Translations under genes and position numbers: made by a program
Origin: a virus
IMG/VR virus record: IMGVR_UViG_3300045120_000006
Coordinates: 1-44,091 of that record
Direction: 5' to 3' (one strand)
Length of the DNA: 44,091 nucleotides
Notes under the pieces: model-generated
Told to the model about the DNA's origin: nothing
The model's database searches: none
What the model saw: only the letters and a program-made list of their open reading frames with translations
Shown: in pieces, positions 1 through 7,289 of the stretch
Numbering within the stretch: position 1 is the first letter of the stretch
How the letters are laid out: each line of letters opens with the position of its first letter

Positions 1-24
1 CCGCAAGCGTTTTCACCCAAATAA
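1..24. repeat. Terminal direct repeat, left copy
   Basis: These 24 bases are identical to the last 24 bases of the window. A gene running off the right end continues in frame through this copy to a stop at 47-49, so the repeat is best read as the overlap of a circular assembly. A physical terminal repeat cannot be told apart from this by sequence alone. Confidence 0.9.
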
Positions 25-49
25 CGATGCTGCGGAGGATATACAGTGA
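1..49 (+). CDS. 3' end of the join-spanning small coiled-coil protein
   Basis: When the two ends are joined, the gene that begins at 43850 reads on in frame from base 2 and stops at TGA 47-49. This segment encodes its last residues, ending NDAAEDIQ. The stop overlaps the next start as TGATG, a translational-coupling arrangement typical of the tightly packed genes on this strand. Confidence 0.75.
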   Translation, partial: RKRFHPNNDAAEDIQ

Positions 50-267
50 TGAGCGAGTTCAAACGCTACAAACGTAAAGCAGTTGTAGAATTACGTCCTT
101 ACATCGTTGGTGAAGATGTGTCTGATGTTAGCATCTCGCCATTCGACTACAAACTTGGCTCACCTAAAGCTGGTGACTACATCGCCCGCAATCCACAGAA
201 CCACGCTGACCAGTGGTTAGTTAGCGCTGCTTACTTCGCTGCTAACCACTTTGAGGTGGATCAATGA
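49..267 (+). CDS. Hypothetical small protein (72 aa)
   Basis: A short protein of unknown function and no recognisable domain. It begins MSEFKRYKRKAVVELRPYI and has a basic N-terminus. A GGAGG ribosome-binding site lies at 34-38. ATG 49 was chosen over the GTG at 46 because it overlaps the upstream stop as TGATG and has 10-base spacing, though the GTG (7-base spacing) cannot be excluded. Its stop overlaps the next gene by 4 bases (ATGA). Its position at the head of the recombination genes suggests a small accessory protein, but nothing in the sequence shows a function. Confidence 0.7.
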   Translation: MSEFKRYKRKAVVELRPYIVGEDVSDVSISPFDYKLGSPKAGDYIARNPQNHADQWLVSAAYFAANHFEVDQ

Positions 268-458
268 CAGAACTAGAACGACTAGAGTTAGTGCTGCGCC
301 GAGTGCACGCTGACTTAAACAAAACACCGCGCTTTGCTACATCTGACCACTTAGTAGTATTGCGTCAGATAATCCGCGAGTTGTTGATTGAGAACAACAA
401 ACAAGCGAAGCTAGATCAGTCAGCAAAAGCGGCTTCGCTCGCCGGGGAGATTGACTAA
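264..458 (+). CDS. Hypothetical small helical protein (64 aa)
   Basis: A 64-residue, mostly helical and charged protein beginning MTELERLELVLRRVHADLNK, with no family I recognise. Its start overlaps the upstream stop (ATGA) and its stop overlaps the start of the nuclease gene (TAATG at 456-460). It is therefore translationally coupled on both sides and is probably co-expressed with the downstream nuclease and Sak4-like ATPase. No function is assigned. Confidence 0.7.
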   Translation: MTELERLELVLRRVHADLNKTPRFATSDHLVVLRQIIRELLIENNKQAKLDQSAKAASLAGEID

Positions 459-1555
459 TGAAGATCACACCAACAGTAGATAAGACGCTTCCTTGGGTAG
501 ACTACTCCACACTCTCAGCTGTCAACACGTGTCCACGTTGGGGACTAATCCACAACTGGCACGGTAAACATCTAGCACATGGAGTTGAACGTGTCCTTCC
601 TCTTGAAGCTGGTCGTGCTATGCATGATGTGTTTGCTTGTGCACGCTTATTTGACCTTCTGACAGTGATAGTCAGCACAATCACCGATGGAGACACTGCC
701 AATGCAGCTTATACAAAGTATAAACGTGTCTGCGAGTATGCTGAGCGTTTGTTCAATACACCTACTGAGCCTAGGCGTTGGGAACAAGCGATGCGCTACT
801 TTGACACAGGTGAAGATGCTGAAACACGTTGTATGCAGATGGCACTCTCACTGCTAGAAACCAGTGGCTACCACGATGATCCACGTGACACTAAGCGCAC
901 ACAAGCTAATCTAGAGAGCGCCGCTATCTCATACATACAGCGTTACCCGCTAGGCCGCTTCATTCCTATCTGCAATGACGACGCAACGCAGATAGGCGTC
1001 GAAGTACCCTTCGACTTGACGCTGCATGACAAAGACGACAAACCTTATATACGCTTCATCGGTCGTGTTGACGGCATCTGCATCGACACACTGCGTCCTA
1101 GTGATAAGACGCCAGAGATACATGAGAACAAGACAGGTAGCCGTATAGACACCGTGTGGAGTAATAGCTTCGACACTAGTCATCAAGTAACCGGCTACTG
1201 TATCGCTGGTGAGTGTATGCTAGGTCTACCCATTCGTAACGTGACTATGTGGGGACTACAGCTACCTGTGCCTAAAGCTAGTAGCTACTCTGATGGAATA
1301 ATGCGCTACCCAACTACACGCAATGACGAGTCATTCGTTGAGTGGCAGCTATGGGTAGAGGACACACTACGCACGATAGACAAGTACGAAGGCGATCCTA
1401 CTAATGCACCTATGTTCACTCACTCCTGCTCACGCTACTTTCGTAGTTGCTCACTCATACCGCTGTGCACTGAGACTAGAGAGCGTCGTAAGCACATCTT
1501 CGACAACGAGATGCAAGTAGAACGCTGGTCGCCGCTCGATACAGATTTAGTCTAA
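458..1555 (+). CDS. PD-(D/E)XK nuclease, Cas4/AddB-like with Fe-S cysteines
   Basis: Predicted DNA exonuclease of the PD-(D/E)XK superfamily, 365 aa. Visible core motifs are GRVDG (Asp205), an ENK signature (Glu223, Lys225) and QVTGY (Gln243, Tyr247), matching the D, ExK and QxxxY motifs of RecB/Cas4-type nucleases. One N-terminal cysteine (Cys25, in NTCPRW) and three C-terminal cysteines (324, 331, 337) are arranged as in Fe-S-cluster nucleases such as AddB and Cas4. The gene overlaps its upstream neighbour by one base and precedes a Sak4-like ATPase and a probable ssDNA-binding protein. This is the usual setting of a phage exonuclease that makes single-stranded ends for annealing-type recombination. 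The nuclease fold is well supported; the Fe-S cluster is inferred from cysteine placement. Confidence 0.82.
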   Translation: MKITPTVDKTLPWVDYSTLSAVNTCPRWGLIHNWHGKHLAHGVERVLPLEAGRAMHDVFACARLFDLLTVIVSTITDGDTANAAYTKYKRVCEYAERLFNTPTEPRRWEQAMRYFDTGEDAETRCMQMALSLLETSGYHDDPRDTKRTQANLESAAISYIQRYPLGRFIPICNDDATQIGVEVPFDLTLHDKDDKPYIRFIGRVDGICIDTLRPSDKTPEIHENKTGSRIDTVWSNSFDTSHQVTGYCIAGECMLGLPIRNVTMWGLQLPVPKASSYSDGIMRYPTTRNDESFVEWQLWVEDTLRTIDKYEGDPTNAPMFTHSCSRYFRSCSLIPLCTETRERRKHIFDNEMQVERWSPLDTDLV

Positions 1556-1556
1556 C

Positions 1557-1584
1557 TTGCATGTGATCCTACATGTGTTATACT
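1557..1584 (+). promoter_or_regulatory. Promoter A of the four-copy early promoter family
   Basis: The -35 TTGCAT lies at 1557-1562 and the -10 TATACT at 1579-1584, with a 16-bp spacer and an extended -10 TGT before it. The same architecture and much of the spacer recur at 35716, 36901 and 42929. It sits immediately after the nuclease stop and about 24 bases before the GTG start of the Sak4-like gene. Confidence 0.75.
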
Positions 1585-1607
1585 ATGTGAAGAATAGGGA
1601 GACAGAA

Positions 1608-2384
1608 GTGGAAATCAATATCGAGCATCCGACAGATGCAGCTACACGTTTCTCATGTATACTATGGGGTGACAGCGGCAGCGGTAAGACTACACTCGCA
1701 GCTACAGCACCCGGTCGCAAGCTGTTCCTTATGCTAGACCCTGATGGTGATATGAGTATTCGCAACATGCCCAACTGGCATCGTATTAATCTTTCCAAGG
1801 AAAGCCCTGTCGATATTGTCAAGGAAGGTATGAAGCCCGATCCGTATACATTGTATACGCTTCTCGGTGACTTTGACACTCTTATCGTCGATAGCCTTAC
1901 CAAGTTCAGTGAACATGCACTTCAGTACGCTGTACGTGTCGCGCCTAAGTCTAGTATTGAGCAACCCGGACTTAACGGGTACGGACTGCGTAACATATGC
2001 GTCAGCTCTCTTATATCCAACGTACTGCGTATCACAGGTGCATTGAATAAGCATGTGATCTTCATTACGCACGAGAAGGATGCTGACAGAAACAATGATG
2101 GTGCCATTGTTAGCGTTGGTATGTTGCTTGGTGGTCAGCTGCCTAACATCACCAGCAAGGACATCTCTGAGGTGTGGAACCTTCGCGATCATGCTGGCAA
2201 ACGCTTTCTTGCTATACGTCCTGAACGCTTTAGAAGCCCGATGAAGTCGCGCATGTTCGACATGACAGGCAACACATCATTTGAGTGGCGTTATAATGCT
2301 AACACCAATGTAGGTCCGACTATAGCAGATTGGTGGCAGACGTACACAGGCAACGGACACAAAAAGCTGCCCGTTCCTAAGTAG
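1608..2384 (+). CDS. Sak4-like RecA-fold ATPase (single-strand annealing)
   Basis: ATP-binding protein of the RecA/AAA_24 type, 258 aa. A Walker A motif GDSGSGKTTL occupies residues 21-30 and a Walker B-like strand TLIVDSL lies near residue 90. Phage Sak4 proteins of this form act as recombinases or annealases that pair with an exonuclease and an SSB, both of which flank this gene. GTG 1608 was chosen because AGGGAG lies 6 bases upstream. An in-frame TTG at 1557 would extend the protein by 17 residues, but that stretch is the promoter itself. Leucine and isoleucine codons favour CTT and ATC/ATT more than in the preceding gene. A copy of the 15-bp palindrome lies inside the gene. Confidence 0.78.
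   Translation: MEINIEHPTDAATRFSCILWGDSGSGKTTLAATAPGRKLFLMLDPDGDMSIRNMPNWHRINLSKESPVDIVKEGMKPDPYTLYTLLGDFDTLIVDSLTKFSEHALQYAVRVAPKSSIEQPGLNGYGLRNICVSSLISNVLRITGALNKHVIFITHEKDADRNNDGAIVSVGMLLGGQLPNITSKDISEVWNLRDHAGKRFLAIRPERFRSPMKSRMFDMTGNTSFEWRYNANTNVGPTIADWWQTYTGNGHKKLPVPK
1844..1858. promoter_or_regulatory. Palindromic site 1 (GTATACATTGTATAC), inside Sak4-like gene
   Basis: Perfect 15-bp palindrome around a central T, extended to 17 bp by flanking C and G. It lies within coding sequence, where it encodes Tyr-Thr-Leu-Tyr-Thr, about 260 bp downstream of promoter A. It is one of 13 copies in the genome. Confidence 0.7.
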
Positions 2385-2496
2385 CTCCCCTCTACTAATA
2401 GCTATCCCGAATACACACTGAGCTACACTTAGCGGCTTGTAAGCTCTCTACTAGTGTGTATAACTTGAGTGCCGCTCAAACAGAAGGAGGCCCAAC
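2385..2496 (+). other. Structured leader before the SSB-like gene
   Basis: A 112-base gap. ATACACACT (2411-2419) is perfectly complementary to AGTGTGTAT (2453-2461), and GAGCT (2420-2424) can pair with AGCTC (2442-2446) inside it, giving an extended stem. No U-run follows, so it is not an obvious terminator. A strong GAAGGAGG ribosome-binding site ends the gap. It could be an mRNA stabiliser or a translational control element. Confidence 0.4.
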
Positions 2497-2904
2497 ATGG
2501 GTCTGTTGTCGTTCTCTAGTAACATTGCGGACGCTGAAGCACCTCCGCAACTACCTGCAGGTGAGTACAAGTGTGTATGCACTGCAGCTCAAGACAAGGT
2601 TGCTGCGTCATCTGGCAACCCTATGCTGACGTTGACACTACAAGTACCATCGTCAGAGTTCCCTGCTGACTTCGATCCCGGTGAAGGTGTCGATGCACAG
2701 ACCTTCACGCTGAACGTAGTCAGTCGTGACATTCCAGCTGATCGCTGGCGCATGAAGAACACCTGCAAAGCTTTCGGTGTTCCCATGTCCAGCAGCATTG
2801 ACCCGAACGATTTCGTAGGTCGTGAGGCTCGTTGTCGTGTCCGCATTGGACAGGACTTAGAGAAAAACCCACGTGCCGAAGTCGGTCAGGTGTTGCCACT
2901 CTAG
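2497..2904 (+). CDS. Probable ssDNA-binding protein (DUF669-like)
   Basis: 135-aa protein with the strand-rich layout of small phage single-stranded-DNA-binding proteins: LPAGEYKCVC near the N-terminus, a central LTLTLQV strand, FVGREARCRVRIG near residue 110, and a short C-terminal tail ending QVLPL. It resembles DUF669-type proteins that follow Sak4-like ATPases and polymerases in phage replication modules. Its very strong GAAGGAGG ribosome-binding site fits a protein needed in high copy to coat DNA. The assignment rests on general resemblance and context; I see no decisive motif. It could be another small replication accessory protein. Confidence 0.5.
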   Translation: MGLLSFSSNIADAEAPPQLPAGEYKCVCTAAQDKVAASSGNPMLTLTLQVPSSEFPADFDPGEGVDAQTFTLNVVSRDIPADRWRMKNTCKAFGVPMSSSIDPNDFVGREARCRVRIGQDLEKNPRAEVGQVLPL

Positions 2905-2988
2905 TTGTTCTGTGTTAGATGAACTGTGCTAGGTGGCAATAACGCCACCTAGCAACTTCCTGTAACTCTTGCAAGAGGAATTGCCAAC

Positions 2989-3264
2989 ATGGCAACAAGT
3001 CCAACTCCAATGAAGAAGGCGAAGCAAGTGAACCGTGCACCTCAGAAGCGTACCTTTCATTTCTTCATCCGTGTCGTTGATGAAGCTGGCAACGTCATCC
3101 CCGGTGCCAAGCTGAAGGTCGAGCGCATCATCACCGATGCACGTAAGGTGATTGAGTTCATGGATACTCCGAACTATTCCGAGCTAGGTCTGACCCGTGT
3201 CAAGCACGAGATCATCAGCACCAAGCGTGGCACAGAGGAAGACGGAGCTACGCAGGTTGGCTAG
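2989..3264 (+). CDS. Hypothetical small basic protein (91 aa)
   Basis: 91 aa, with a lysine- and arginine-rich N-terminus (MATSPTPMKKAKQVNRAPQK) followed by a strand-forming stretch FHFFIRVVDEAGNVIPGAKL. No known family recognised. AGAGGA upstream can serve as the ribosome-binding site for ATG 2989. Its place between the SSB-like gene and the helicase, and its basic start, would suit a nucleic-acid-binding role, but that is only inference. Confidence 0.65.
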   Translation: MATSPTPMKKAKQVNRAPQKRTFHFFIRVVDEAGNVIPGAKLKVERIITDARKVIEFMDTPNYSELGLTRVKHEIISTKRGTEEDGATQVG

Positions 3265-3420
3265 AATGTCTCATTAACACTAATGAGGTATTACTAACGA
3301 CTGGCTAACAAGCGTGGAGCAACGCCGCGTATGAAGTGAGTATCCCCACCCAGTGCGCGGCGTTGTCTATACATTGTATACAGAAACAGGGCGCGAAACC
3401 TAGCGCCAGAAAGTCACACC
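3265..3420 (+). other. Helicase leader with three hairpins and one palindromic site
   Basis: A 156-base gap dense in structure. CTCATTA/TAATGAG with loop ACAC lies at 3270-3287. A perfect 10-bp stem CAACGCCGCG/CGCGGCGTTG lies at 3320-3329 and 3356-3365 around a 26-base loop. One copy of the 15-bp palindrome is at 3367-3381, and GGCGC/GCGCC is at 3390-3407. No U-run follows the stems. It looks like a regulated 5' leader; protein-coding content is not apparent. Confidence 0.5.
3367..3381. promoter_or_regulatory. Palindromic site 2 (CTATACATTGTATAC)
   Basis: Intergenic copy, 14 of 15 positions matching the consensus, 39 bases before the helicase start and one base after the 10-bp stem of the leader. 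Confidence 0.7.
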
Positions 3421-4761
3421 ATGCAGCTAGATGCTGAACAACAGAATGCCATTGAGACATGCGCTGATTTAACAAAGAGACTAGTAGGCGTAACAGGCGA
3501 AGCTGGCACAGGTAAGACTACCATCATCAAGAATACCTGTGATCTACTTGCGTCTAAAGACATCTCCTTCACCATAGCAGCACCCACAGGCAAGGCAGCA
3601 CGTCGTATACGTGAGGCGACCGGCTACCCTGCACAAACAATCCACAAGCTGCTAGAGTTCAACCGTCCTGATGTTGACGAAGAAACAGGTGAAGCTACAT
3701 CTGTCAGTCAAGCATCACGCACACGCTTCAGGCCACTAGATGAACGCGTCGTTATTGTGGATGAGTATGCTATGGTATCCACAGGACTACACCGCGACTT
3801 GGTTAGTGCTATTCCTAGTGGTGGTTGCCTTCGTGTGTTCGGTGATATACGACAGCTTCCACCTATAGAGAACAACGAACTAGCCGATCCCACCTCCCCG
3901 TTCGCTCGTTGCTTAGAGATGCCACACACCTTCACACTCACTAACATCTACCGCCAAGCTGAAGGCAACGGTATCATTGAAGCTGGCAGACGTATCAACC
4001 GTGGGCAGTTCTTCAGTAGCAATGAAGATGTTAAAGTAATCACACACGATGCAGTGCTGCATAGTCTATACGGCAAGCTAGAAGACAAGTCAGTAGACTG
4101 GTGCATGTTGGATAATCAGATCATCTCGCCTGCACGTAAGTCTGACATCGGTACTATCAGGCTCAACAGTATACTGCAAACTCGCTTCAACCCTAACATG
4201 CCAGGTAGAGTAGAACTACCTCGCAACAAGTGGGAGACTAAGAACCGTGTCTTCGTTAGCATTGGTGACAAGGTTGTATGCAACACGAATAGCTACGACC
4301 TACGTGACTATTCTGAGCGCTTTACTGAATATAGCACTGATGGCGTCGGTATGCTTGGTAGCTTCATCGAGTGTCCAGATACAAAGCAAATGCTTAACGG
4401 TGAAGTGGGGCGTATCAATAGCATCGACGAGTACGGTGTGCTTGAGATAGACTTCGGTGATCGTGTAGTAGAACTACCGCCACGCATAGCTGACTACAAC
4501 ATGCGTAAGCGCTTCCACTATCACTACGATCCGCGTAAGGCTATCGAGCTAGCCTACGCTCTAACAACGCACAAGTGTCAAGGCTCACAGTATGACAACA
4601 TCTGCTACGTCATGGCATCGTGTGCGTTCTTTAACCTAAGTAGACCTAACTTCTACACAGGTCTAACGCGTGCTGCTAAACATGCTACTGTAGTATGCGA
4701 CCAACGCAGCTTTGCTACATCGCTGAAGTCAATGGGTTGGAAAAAGAGGAAGACGACATGA
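3421..4761 (+). CDS. SF1 DNA helicase, RecD/Dda-like
   Basis: 446-aa superfamily 1 helicase. Walker A GEAGTGKTT lies at residues 26-34, motif Ia is AAPTGKAARR, motif II is VDEYAMV, motif III is GDIRQLPPI, and the C-terminal core has THKCQGSQ and YTGLTRA. Such RecD/Dda-type enzymes unwind DNA 5' to 3' for phage replication or recombination. No DnaB-type replicative helicase or primase was recognised elsewhere, so this may be the main phage unwinding enzyme. The ribosome-binding site before ATG 3421 is weak. Its stop overlaps the polymerase start as ATGA, so the two are translationally coupled. The preceding leader is heavily structured and carries a palindromic site. Confidence 0.9.
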   Translation: MQLDAEQQNAIETCADLTKRLVGVTGEAGTGKTTIIKNTCDLLASKDISFTIAAPTGKAARRIREATGYPAQTIHKLLEFNRPDVDEETGEATSVSQASRTRFRPLDERVVIVDEYAMVSTGLHRDLVSAIPSGGCLRVFGDIRQLPPIENNELADPTSPFARCLEMPHTFTLTNIYRQAEGNGIIEAGRRINRGQFFSSNEDVKVITHDAVLHSLYGKLEDKSVDWCMLDNQIISPARKSDIGTIRLNSILQTRFNPNMPGRVELPRNKWETKNRVFVSIGDKVVCNTNSYDLRDYSERFTEYSTDGVGMLGSFIECPDTKQMLNGEVGRINSIDEYGVLEIDFGDRVVELPPRIADYNMRKRFHYHYDPRKAIELAYALTTHKCQGSQYDNICYVMASCAFFNLSRPNFYTGLTRAAKHATVVCDQRSFATSLKSMGWKKRKTT

Positions 4762-7289
4762 ACACTGCAGAACTGAAGGAGCGCTTCACCATACAAGCGC
4801 AGACAGCAGGGCTATCAGTTGAGTGTGCAATGGGTGGTACTATAGGTGCTACACTTGCTATCATAGCTGAAGCTCCAGGTCGCAATGAGATAGCTCAGGG
4901 CATACCACTCATAGGAGGTGCTGGCAACATACTGTGGAAAGCTATCCGCACATACTGCCCTGAGATAAAGCGTCACGAGTGCTACGTCACTAACGTAGTC
5001 AAGCGTCAAGTAGCATTCAGTGACTTCGACATGAAGCTTGCTAACCGTAAGCCAGTAGGCAAGCACGAGCTGACAGCGTGGCAGGAGTTGTTGTTGTGGG
5101 AACTAGATCAACTACCGAACCTGCAGCACGTACTGCTGCTAGGCAACTACGCAGTTGAAGCGATGCTAGGCAAGCGTGGTATTACTAACTGGCGTGGTAG
5201 CGTTATGGGGTGCAGGTCGCTCATTCGCCCTGTCACTGCAGTATGTACATACAACCCTGCCTTCTGCGCTCGTGATCCTATGGCGCATGTTGTGTTCGAC
5301 ATGGACATAGCTGACAAGCTGCGACCTGTCATCTTAGGAAAGTTCAAACCACATGAAGTCAACGTGCACATCAACCCTACAGCGAAAGAAGCACTTGATT
5401 ATATTCGTCATTGTGCCGCTTCGACTAGTCCAATCGGGTCAGATATTGAAGTCATCGCAAATGAGACAGCTTGTATCGGCCTTGCTGCCTCACCGCACGA
5501 AGCCATGTGCATTGCATTCCGCAATGAGCAAGAGAACGTATACAATGTATACGAAGAAAAAGCGATCCGTCAGAAGCTTCAACGCTTATACACGACGCCT
5601 AGCGTTCGAGTGGTGTGGCAGAATGGAGGATTCGATATGGCGTGGTTGTGGTTTAAGGACCACATTCGTACCCGCCCTGCATACAGCGACACGATGCTTG
5701 GTCATCATGTGCTATACCCAACAATGCCACACGACCTCGGCTTCATCGTCAAGCAGTACACAACACATCCGTTCTATAAGAATGAGAAAGACGAGTGGCG
5801 TCACACGGGAGGCATTGATAACTTCTGGATATATAACGGCAAAGACTGTGCGCTCACACTTGCGGCAAATGCTCATATCATCGCAGAGCTACGTGAACAG
5901 AAACTTGATAAGTTCTACTTTGAACACGTGATGCGCTTGCAAGCACACCTAGTGTTGATGACAGTCGGCGGTGTGCTGAATGACATGAAGATGCGTGAGC
6001 GTATGCTAGATCAGAACACCAAGGGTAACTTGTATGACGATCTGCAACGCAAGCTAGAAGCGTTCTATGAAGCATGTCGTGTAGCTGTAGGTGATAGCAA
6101 CTACACACCTAACCCTAACTCACCGAAGCAGATGGCTGAGTTGTACTTCAGTAAGCTGAAGCTAGTAGGCAGAGGTACAAGTACAGATGCTACCAACCGT
6201 GAGCTAATGCGTAAGCATCCACGCACTCCACCAGCTGCGCGTGCTGTGCTGAATGCAGTAGACGCGTACATAGAGGATGACAAGTTCTATTCAGTTTACG
6301 CCAGCGCGAAGCCTGACAACGATAGCAGGATGCGTTGCGACTACAGGCAAACCGGAGTACGTTCTGCGCCGGGGCGTCTGTCGTCTGCTCAAACTCTGTG
6401 GGGTAGTGGCGGCAATCTGCAGAACATTCCTGACCGCGCTAAGGAAATGTTCATTGCTGATGAGGGATGCTGCTTCATATACATCGACGGCTCGCAAGCT
6501 GAAGCGCGCGTCGTCGGCTGGCGTTACAACATCGCTACGTGGATTGAACAGTTCGAGCGTGCTAGGCGTGATGGCAGCTATGACTGCCATCGCGCTCTTG
6601 CCGCCGACATGTTCGACGTACCGTACAACGATGTTCCTACCTTCGACCGCTACCCACTCGACGCTATCGCCGCGAAGCGTGATGGCATCCAGTACAGCGC
6701 GGACTTGGCCGGGAAGCCCACAATCCGTTACATTGCGAAAAGGTGTCGTCATGGTCTTAACTACCGTATGATGCCTGACCGGCTCGCGCTAACAACTGGA
6801 CTGTCTCTTAGTACAGCAAGTGAGGCGTTTGTCAAGTACCACAAGCTCACTCCCGAACTGAAGCTAGGCTGGCAACAGGACTTGGAGCGGGTGAGACATG
6901 ACCGCGCTATCTATAACGCTTACGGTAGGCGTTACGTTCAATTAATTCCTGTGACTGAGGAAAGCACTGAGGCGATTGTGGCGTTCTACCCACAGTCCAC
7001 CATCGGGGATCACATATGCCGCGTCATATATAAGTGTCACGACGATGACAAGTGGCCCAAAGGCAAGGCGCGCATAGCTCTCAACACACATGATGGCCTG
7101 ATAGGCATAGCTCACAAGTCAGTAGCCAAGCAAGCACTACGCATCATGGTCAAACACGCAGAGACACCGCTGCTTATAAGTGGTAAGCAGCTAATCATAC
7201 CGGCTGAGTGTGCTATGTCAGTGGCCGATGTAGGTGGCGTACATCGTTGGTCTACGATCAAGAAGATGAAGCGGGCTGAGCTACTCTGA
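4758..7289 (+). CDS. Family A DNA polymerase with N-terminal UDG-like domain
   Basis: 843-aa replicative polymerase, started at ATG 4758 because it overlaps the helicase stop (ATGA). Residues about 25-190 resemble family 4/5 uracil-DNA glycosylase (EAPGRNE, GIPLIGGAGN, TNVVK). The family's second-motif HP(A/S) is here YNPAF, and the Fe-S cysteines are absent. The 3'-5' exonuclease follows with intact motifs: DIE (Asp229, Glu231), NGGFD (Asn289, Asp293) and Tyr359/Asp363. Polymerase motif A is DGSQAEAR (Asp577), motif B is RYIAKRCRHGLNY (Lys661, His665) and motif C is THDG (Asp779). His665 sits where E. coli Pol I has Phe762, and Gly780 replaces the usual Glu of HDE. SPO1 polymerase is a known phage example with a UDG-like extension. 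The gene ends convergently, overlapping the late operon by 9 bases. Confidence 0.9.
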   Translation: MNTAELKERFTIQAQTAGLSVECAMGGTIGATLAIIAEAPGRNEIAQGIPLIGGAGNILWKAIRTYCPEIKRHECYVTNVVKRQVAFSDFDMKLANRKPVGKHELTAWQELLLWELDQLPNLQHVLLLGNYAVEAMLGKRGITNWRGSVMGCRSLIRPVTAVCTYNPAFCARDPMAHVVFDMDIADKLRPVILGKFKPHEVNVHINPTAKEALDYIRHCAASTSPIGSDIEVIANETACIGLAASPHEAMCIAFRNEQENVYNVYEEKAIRQKLQRLYTTPSVRVVWQNGGFDMAWLWFKDHIRTRPAYSDTMLGHHVLYPTMPHDLGFIVKQYTTHPFYKNEKDEWRHTGGIDNFWIYNGKDCALTLAANAHIIAELREQKLDKFYFEHVMRLQAHLVLMTVGGVLNDMKMRERMLDQNTKGNLYDDLQRKLEAFYEACRVAVGDSNYTPNPNSPKQMAELYFSKLKLVGRGTSTDATNRELMRKHPRTPPAARAVLNAVDAYIEDDKFYSVYASAKPDNDSRMRCDYRQTGVRSAPGRLSSAQTLWGSGGNLQNIPDRAKEMFIADEGCCFIYIDGSQAEARVVGWRYNIATWIEQFERARRDGSYDCHRALAADMFDVPYNDVPTFDRYPLDAIAAKRDGIQYSADLAGKPTIRYIAKRCRHGLNYRMMPDRLALTTGLSLSTASEAFVKYHKLTPELKLGWQQDLERVRHDRAIYNAYGRRYVQLIPVTEESTEAIVAFYPQSTIGDHICRVIYKCHDDDKWPKGKARIALNTHDGLIGIAHKSVAKQALRIMVKHAETPLLISGKQLIIPAECAMSVADVGGVHRWSTIKKMKRAELL
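5538..5552. promoter_or_regulatory. Palindromic site 3 (GTATACAATGTATAC), inside polymerase gene
   Basis: Perfect 15-bp copy, 17 bp with flanking C and G, within the exonuclease-domain coding sequence, where it reads Val-Tyr-Asn-Val-Tyr. Confidence 0.7.

Noticed and set aside
709-723. TTATACAAAGTATAA, a relative of the 15-bp palindrome in the nuclease gene
   Set aside because: The arms fit but the centre is AAA rather than AWT and both outer bases differ; it may be a weak site but is not counted.
1734-2192. 152-codon open frame on the minus strand inside the Sak4-like gene
   Set aside because: Fully antisense to a gene with Walker motifs, with no ribosome-binding site and no protein-like features.
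5353-5931. 192-codon plus-strand frame overlapping the polymerase gene
   Set aside because: The alternative frame carries the conserved exonuclease motifs; this one is Ser/Arg-rich with no domain and no ribosome-binding site.
6291-6752. 153-codon open frame on the minus strand inside the polymerase gene
   Set aside because: Lies opposite conserved polymerase motif A and is best explained as a shadow of that coding strand.
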